Positions 60,136 through 64,000 of a stretch of 64,000 bases of DNA are shown in pieces. Source of the stretch: Gelatoporia subvermispora B (taxonomy: Eukaryota > Basidiomycota > Agaricomycetes > Polyporales > Gelatoporiaceae); NCBI GenBank assembly GCA_000320605.2, contig KB445802.1, forward strand, positions 797,122-861,121. Direction: 5' to 3'. Each line of letters begins with the position of its first letter. The stretch's first letter is position 1. Below the pieces are notes generated by a model. That model was not told the DNA's origin. It did not search any database and worked only from the letters and a program-made list of their open reading frames with translations. Position numbers and translations under genes: made by a program.

Positions 60136-61909
60136 TGTGACGATTATGTGTTGTGTTAAAGAGAAAGTAGAGCGACCGTTGTGAATGCCACGTAGCAGTC
60201 TTGTCGGAACATAGGACGGAGCACCCGGAGCGGAGCTTGAGCGGACTCTGAGTCATGGCTCATCATTGGTTCGTATGCAAGATACAGGTGATTCCCGTAG
60301 GTACAGTCAGCTCCGACTATATTCGCTTTTGGCTTCTCGATTTCCTGTGTGTGCGTGCAATCAACTGTCTTGTACTGACGGATGTCATGTCCTTGATTGT
60401 CCGAGCAACTTATAGGATATATCTACTCTGCACTTGGTCTCTTCCGCCTGATCATGCGACATGTGGCGGCGCACAGTTTGACTGTCCGCCTACTGGGGTA
60501 GCGGATTTGGAAGGTCACTTACCCGATCGGGCAGTGTTCCGAGCCTCTACGATCGCAATATCGATCGCAGAAGTGCTGCCTGACATCATCATGAGGTCTC
60601 ATCATGACATCACAAGCAAGACGCTTTTCGATCAAGGGCGAGCAGCAAAAGATAAATAGCTGAGGTGGAAGACCAGTCCATGTCTCTTTACCCAATATTT
60701 CTCAACCTCTCAGTATAACCACCAGACTTCTCATCTGGAGGTTATCGCTCGTTGATGGGCAGCCACAGCTCCGAGCTCACAGCTCAGACCACCGCTAGTC
60801 TGAAGGTTGTTCCGGAGATATGCATATATGCGCACTTGTCTGAGGTTATATGCGCATACGCGCGCTCCGGCATACCCTGGAGCCATGATGCGGCCTACAC
60901 AAGAAGCGAAATGCAGCCGCCAGACCGATGAAAACGCATGTCGATATCACGAACAGTGCGTATGAATAGGAGCCTTCTATGTCCATCTTGCATGTTGGGG
61001 GAAACGCTGTAGGATTCACGCCGACTATATGTCGGGCTGTCGCAGATCATGAGATGTCGAGCCCCTGGAGAATGCCTGACGATAACCATCATTTCATAGC
61101 CGGTGCGGCTCAAGCTAACGGAGCTTGTCACCATCAGAGGCGTTCCTTGATCCTTGCGAGATCTGCTTGCTGATCCCACTATTCTCCCCGCTAGCACCGG
61201 TCTCTGGCAAGATACACCCGACGGGGAAAAACAGGAGCGCAATTTGTACCCTGGATAACATGCGGAAACTTCGGGTGGCGTTTAGTGAGATGAACGGATC
61301 GCTTGGGAGAAATTGCAAGAGGATGGACAATGGTGCTATCGATGATGGGAGCGAAGAGGGATGGCATGCGGGCGCACTTCGCCAGCACCGCAGCCTCGCT
61401 GGGCAGCGTGTGGTCTGGATCCTACTATGCAGGTTCGTACTTGCCTTTTATGTGCCGCTCTCGCTTAGATAAGTCTAGATCTGGTGGCGATCATTTCCGC
61501 GAAAGGATTGGCTGGCGGCAGGAACGGCCGGAGTCGCCGGGTAAAATGGGCGCTTGGGGAACGCTGAGAATTTACATGTGGCGAGGAGGTGCGAGGAGGC
61601 GCCAGCGGAGGTGAGCACCGTGAGCGTGAGCAGGTGTGAGCAGTCAGCTGCGGCCACTGGACTCTCTGCCAGCCAAAAGATAGCACGAGCCCTGCCTGCC
61701 TCTGTCAGGCTCTGGCACGTCTGGCTGCCTCGCTCCGGTGGCCTGCAACGCTCCGGCCGCTCTCTGACAGCCCACAGACAACTCGGGCGCATTCCTGACG
61801 CTTGTACGACTCCAGAACTCTCTCTGTGCCCTCCCCCCCCCAGGGGCGCCGGAGTATCCCGCCCCCCTTCTTTCCGCCCCTCCCCACCAGCCAGAGGAGA
61901 ACGCGGAAC
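60136..61909. other. Intergenic between the F-box array and the DUF6533 gene
   Basis: The first ~450 bases include the duplicated flank shared with copy B. The remainder holds short overlapping open frames (for example 60255-60659 and 61125-61472, plus strand) without domains. The divergent promoters of copy C and the DUF6533 gene should lie at its two ends. An 18-base word at 61543 (atgggcgcttggggaacg) also occurs at 19863. Confidence 0.45.
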
Positions 61910-64000
61910 ATGACCACCGCGACGCCTTTCAAAGAGAACGGAGTCGGCGAGTCCTACCTCCGGATCATTGCCCTGTCCATCGCGGCGTACGAGTGAGTGT
62001 TCGATCCCCCACACTTCTCGCTTCGCCGCATTGACTCACGATCTTCCCCTCCTTCTTTGTGGCCCGTGCACCTGCTCCCCTTGCCCATGTGCACAGCTAT
62101 ATCATCACGATACCCGCCGAAAGGAGGTTCTATCGCAATCAGCGATGGAGCGCGCCGAGTCCGGGCTGTGTTCTTTTCATCTGTATACGGTAAGCGCTAG
62201 TTGAACGGCCTGGTTCGCATTCATATCAACATGTGGAGCAGATATCTGAGTATTGCAACACTTGTTGTGAGCAACGTCGGATACTTTGGGTCGTTCTCCT
62301 TGAGCGTGTGCTCGCGCTATTACATCGCTGCGCCCATCTTCAAAGGCACGCAAAGCACTGGTTATACCGGTGCTAACTGTGCTGACCAGTCCTCCCCGAG
62401 TAGTTCTACAAATTATGGTCTCACAAATCATCCTCGGTATACGGTAGGTTCACCACTGCGAGGGCCTCATTTCAGTTCTTGACCGTGAATCGACAGGACA
62501 CTAAACATAGCGAGGCGTTCATCGTGGGCAAAGTGGGTGCTATTAGCCCTTTTCATTATCGCGACCACTGTAAGTCGACCTATCTGTCCGCAGCGTCATT
62601 TCATCTCATGTCGATACCAACCACCATTCCAGCTTGAGTGGTTCACGAATCTCTTCCAACGAAACTGTACGTCATCGCGCTCAATCTTCTACGATAGTCT
62701 AGCGCTCATTGCTTCTCCGCAGTCGAACAGAACTCGGTGCGAGGAGCTGCTCTTTCGTTATGTCTCACTTGTGGCTAACTTGACTTTTTAGCATCATAAG
62801 TAGGTTTACTGCTTCGCGCTCAGGACCAGAATACTGACCTGCACTAGCTGTACAGCAGGGAACAATGTTGCTCACCTCTCGACGTGGCTCTTTTACGTCG
62901 TAGCAATGGGCTATGACGTGATCACTCTTTGCATTTCGACTTGGTTCCTTCTTGGATTCCGCACGAGCTCTGGCCGGTGAGCACGTTTCGCGCTGTACTT
63001 CTTTGGGGTGATCAAGTGACCCAAAACTTTATCAGAATGACAGAATTAGTTCAAATGTAAGCTGCATTCGGTGTGACTACCCTGGAGTGCCACTGACATG
63101 TGTCTTTGATAGAATGTTGTACGATGGCCTGGGATACTTTGTCGTGCTAACAGGTATGTCTGGATTGGCCATACACACTTCGTTATTCCCATCATGCTTT
63201 CGTACTCTGTGGTCTACATCTGATGATGTCTCATACTCACCGTGTGCGCAGGCGCAAATATCTTTAATCTCATAATTTACCACACCTCCGACGAGGCTAC
63301 TCAGGTTCGTCGTTATCGGCGTTGGATTCCCTGGTGACATGCTGACGCAGCCACCCACAGTCATCCGCGTCAGTCCTCTTCACTGAACCTTGAATCCAGG
63401 CACGATATACTGACGCCCATTTGTCCTTCTCTGTCTACATTGTTCCCTACCCTGCATAGTGCTTCCCTCGGATATGCACTCACGTGGATCATGTCACAGC
63501 GAATCCTAATTCACCTGCGCGGTATGTCGCCGCTTGGGCGCCGTTTTGAACTTTGCTAACGCCGTGCTATCTGCAGAGGCCGCGGAGGAACATCATCGCG
63601 CGACGCACATCGTGACGCGCCCCCTGGAGTCCGCCCATGAGATCTCACACGCAATGCGCTCCCAATTCGAGGGCAAGAGCGGGCTTACGCTCGACCTCGA
63701 TCTTGAGCATGCGGGCGCAGACCGCGAGGCGGACTACACACACGCGCGACCGAAGCACCACACCGGCGACCCAGCGAGCCCGCAACGCGACACGCCGTCA
63801 TACAGCGGCTCGCGGCCATCGCGGCCGCACGGGCTCGTGCACTCGCGCACGGCCCAATCGCAGTCGCAGTTCGAGACAGAGTCGGAGTGGTCGCGCGACC
63901 CGCTCGAGTCGCTGTTCGCGTCCGAGCCGTCGTTCGTCGCGCCGCGGCGGACGGGCGAGCAGAGCGGCCCCGTCTCGCGTGTGCCGAGCGAGCGCGGCGC
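61910..64000 (+). CDS. DUF6533 multi-pass membrane protein, partial (runs off the right edge)
   Basis: Basidiomycete-specific family of multi-helix membrane proteins, function unknown. Exon 1 (61910-61992) encodes MTTATPFKENGVGESYLRII and LSIAAY. After a 107-base intron comes the DUF6533 signature YIITIPAERRFYRNQRW, then CVLFICIRYLSIATLVVSNV and YFGSFSLSVCSRYYIAAPIF. Further hydrophobic segments appear in later exons (for example FYVVAMGYDVITLCISTWFL-like at 62890-62950 and DGLGYFVVLTG near 63123). The last visible exon, from about 63577 to the edge, encodes a hydrophilic C-terminal tail (HIVTRPLESAHEISHAMRS, then Arg/Ser/Pro-rich), typical of the cytosolic tail of these proteins. The stop codon is outside the window. 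Some middle exons are not resolved. Confidence 0.82.

Overview
The window is nuclear DNA from a filamentous basidiomycete, most likely an Agaricomycete of the polypore type. Three things support this: small phase-consistent introns of about 50-60 bases in nearly every gene, a GC-rich background, and lineage-typical proteins such as a DUF6533 membrane protein, a WOPR (Gti1/Pac2) regulator and a tandem F-box/LRR family. Genes lie on both strands with short divergent promoters. There are no operons, no CRISPR array and no clear phage or transposon genes. I saw no tRNA or rRNA gene.

Left third (1-19 kb), housekeeping genes: the 5' part of mitochondrial isoleucyl-tRNA synthetase (-), a B-type cyclin (+), a DJ-1 homologue (-), a coiled-coil protein with a His-rich tract (+), an uncertain gene of unknown function (-), the nucleolar WD40 protein Enp2/NOL10 (-), the ER cargo receptor Erv29/SURF4 (-) and the adenine DNA glycosylase MutY/MYH (+).

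Centre (19-30 kb): a very GC-rich stretch with one recognisable gene, a WOPR-family transcription factor (22.0-23.4 kb, -). About 6.1 kb of apparently non-coding DNA lies upstream of it and 3 kb downstream. Long ORFs in all frames here are best explained by the scarcity of AT-rich stop codons.

Right centre (29.5-54 kb): a DNAJC11-type J protein (-) with a 795-base intron, a DUF155 (RMD1/Sif2) membrane protein (+), exocyst subunit Sec5 (-), fatty acid 2-hydroxylase Scs7 (+), a histidine-type acid phosphatase (+), a mitochondrial-type acyl-CoA synthetase (+), an arabinitol-dehydrogenase-like zinc enzyme (+) and alpha-aminoadipate reductase Lys2 (+). These genes serve separate pathways (secretion, sphingolipid, fatty acid, polyol and lysine metabolism); nothing suggests a biosynthetic cluster.

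Right end (54-64 kb): three tandem copies of one F-box/LRR gene on the minus strand. Two are clearly broken and one is apparently intact. They are followed by the start of a DUF6533 seven-helix-type membrane protein gene that runs off the window. Exon structures were worked out by eye from splice signals and reading-frame continuity. Where exon lengths sum to a whole number of codons, the protein length is stated.
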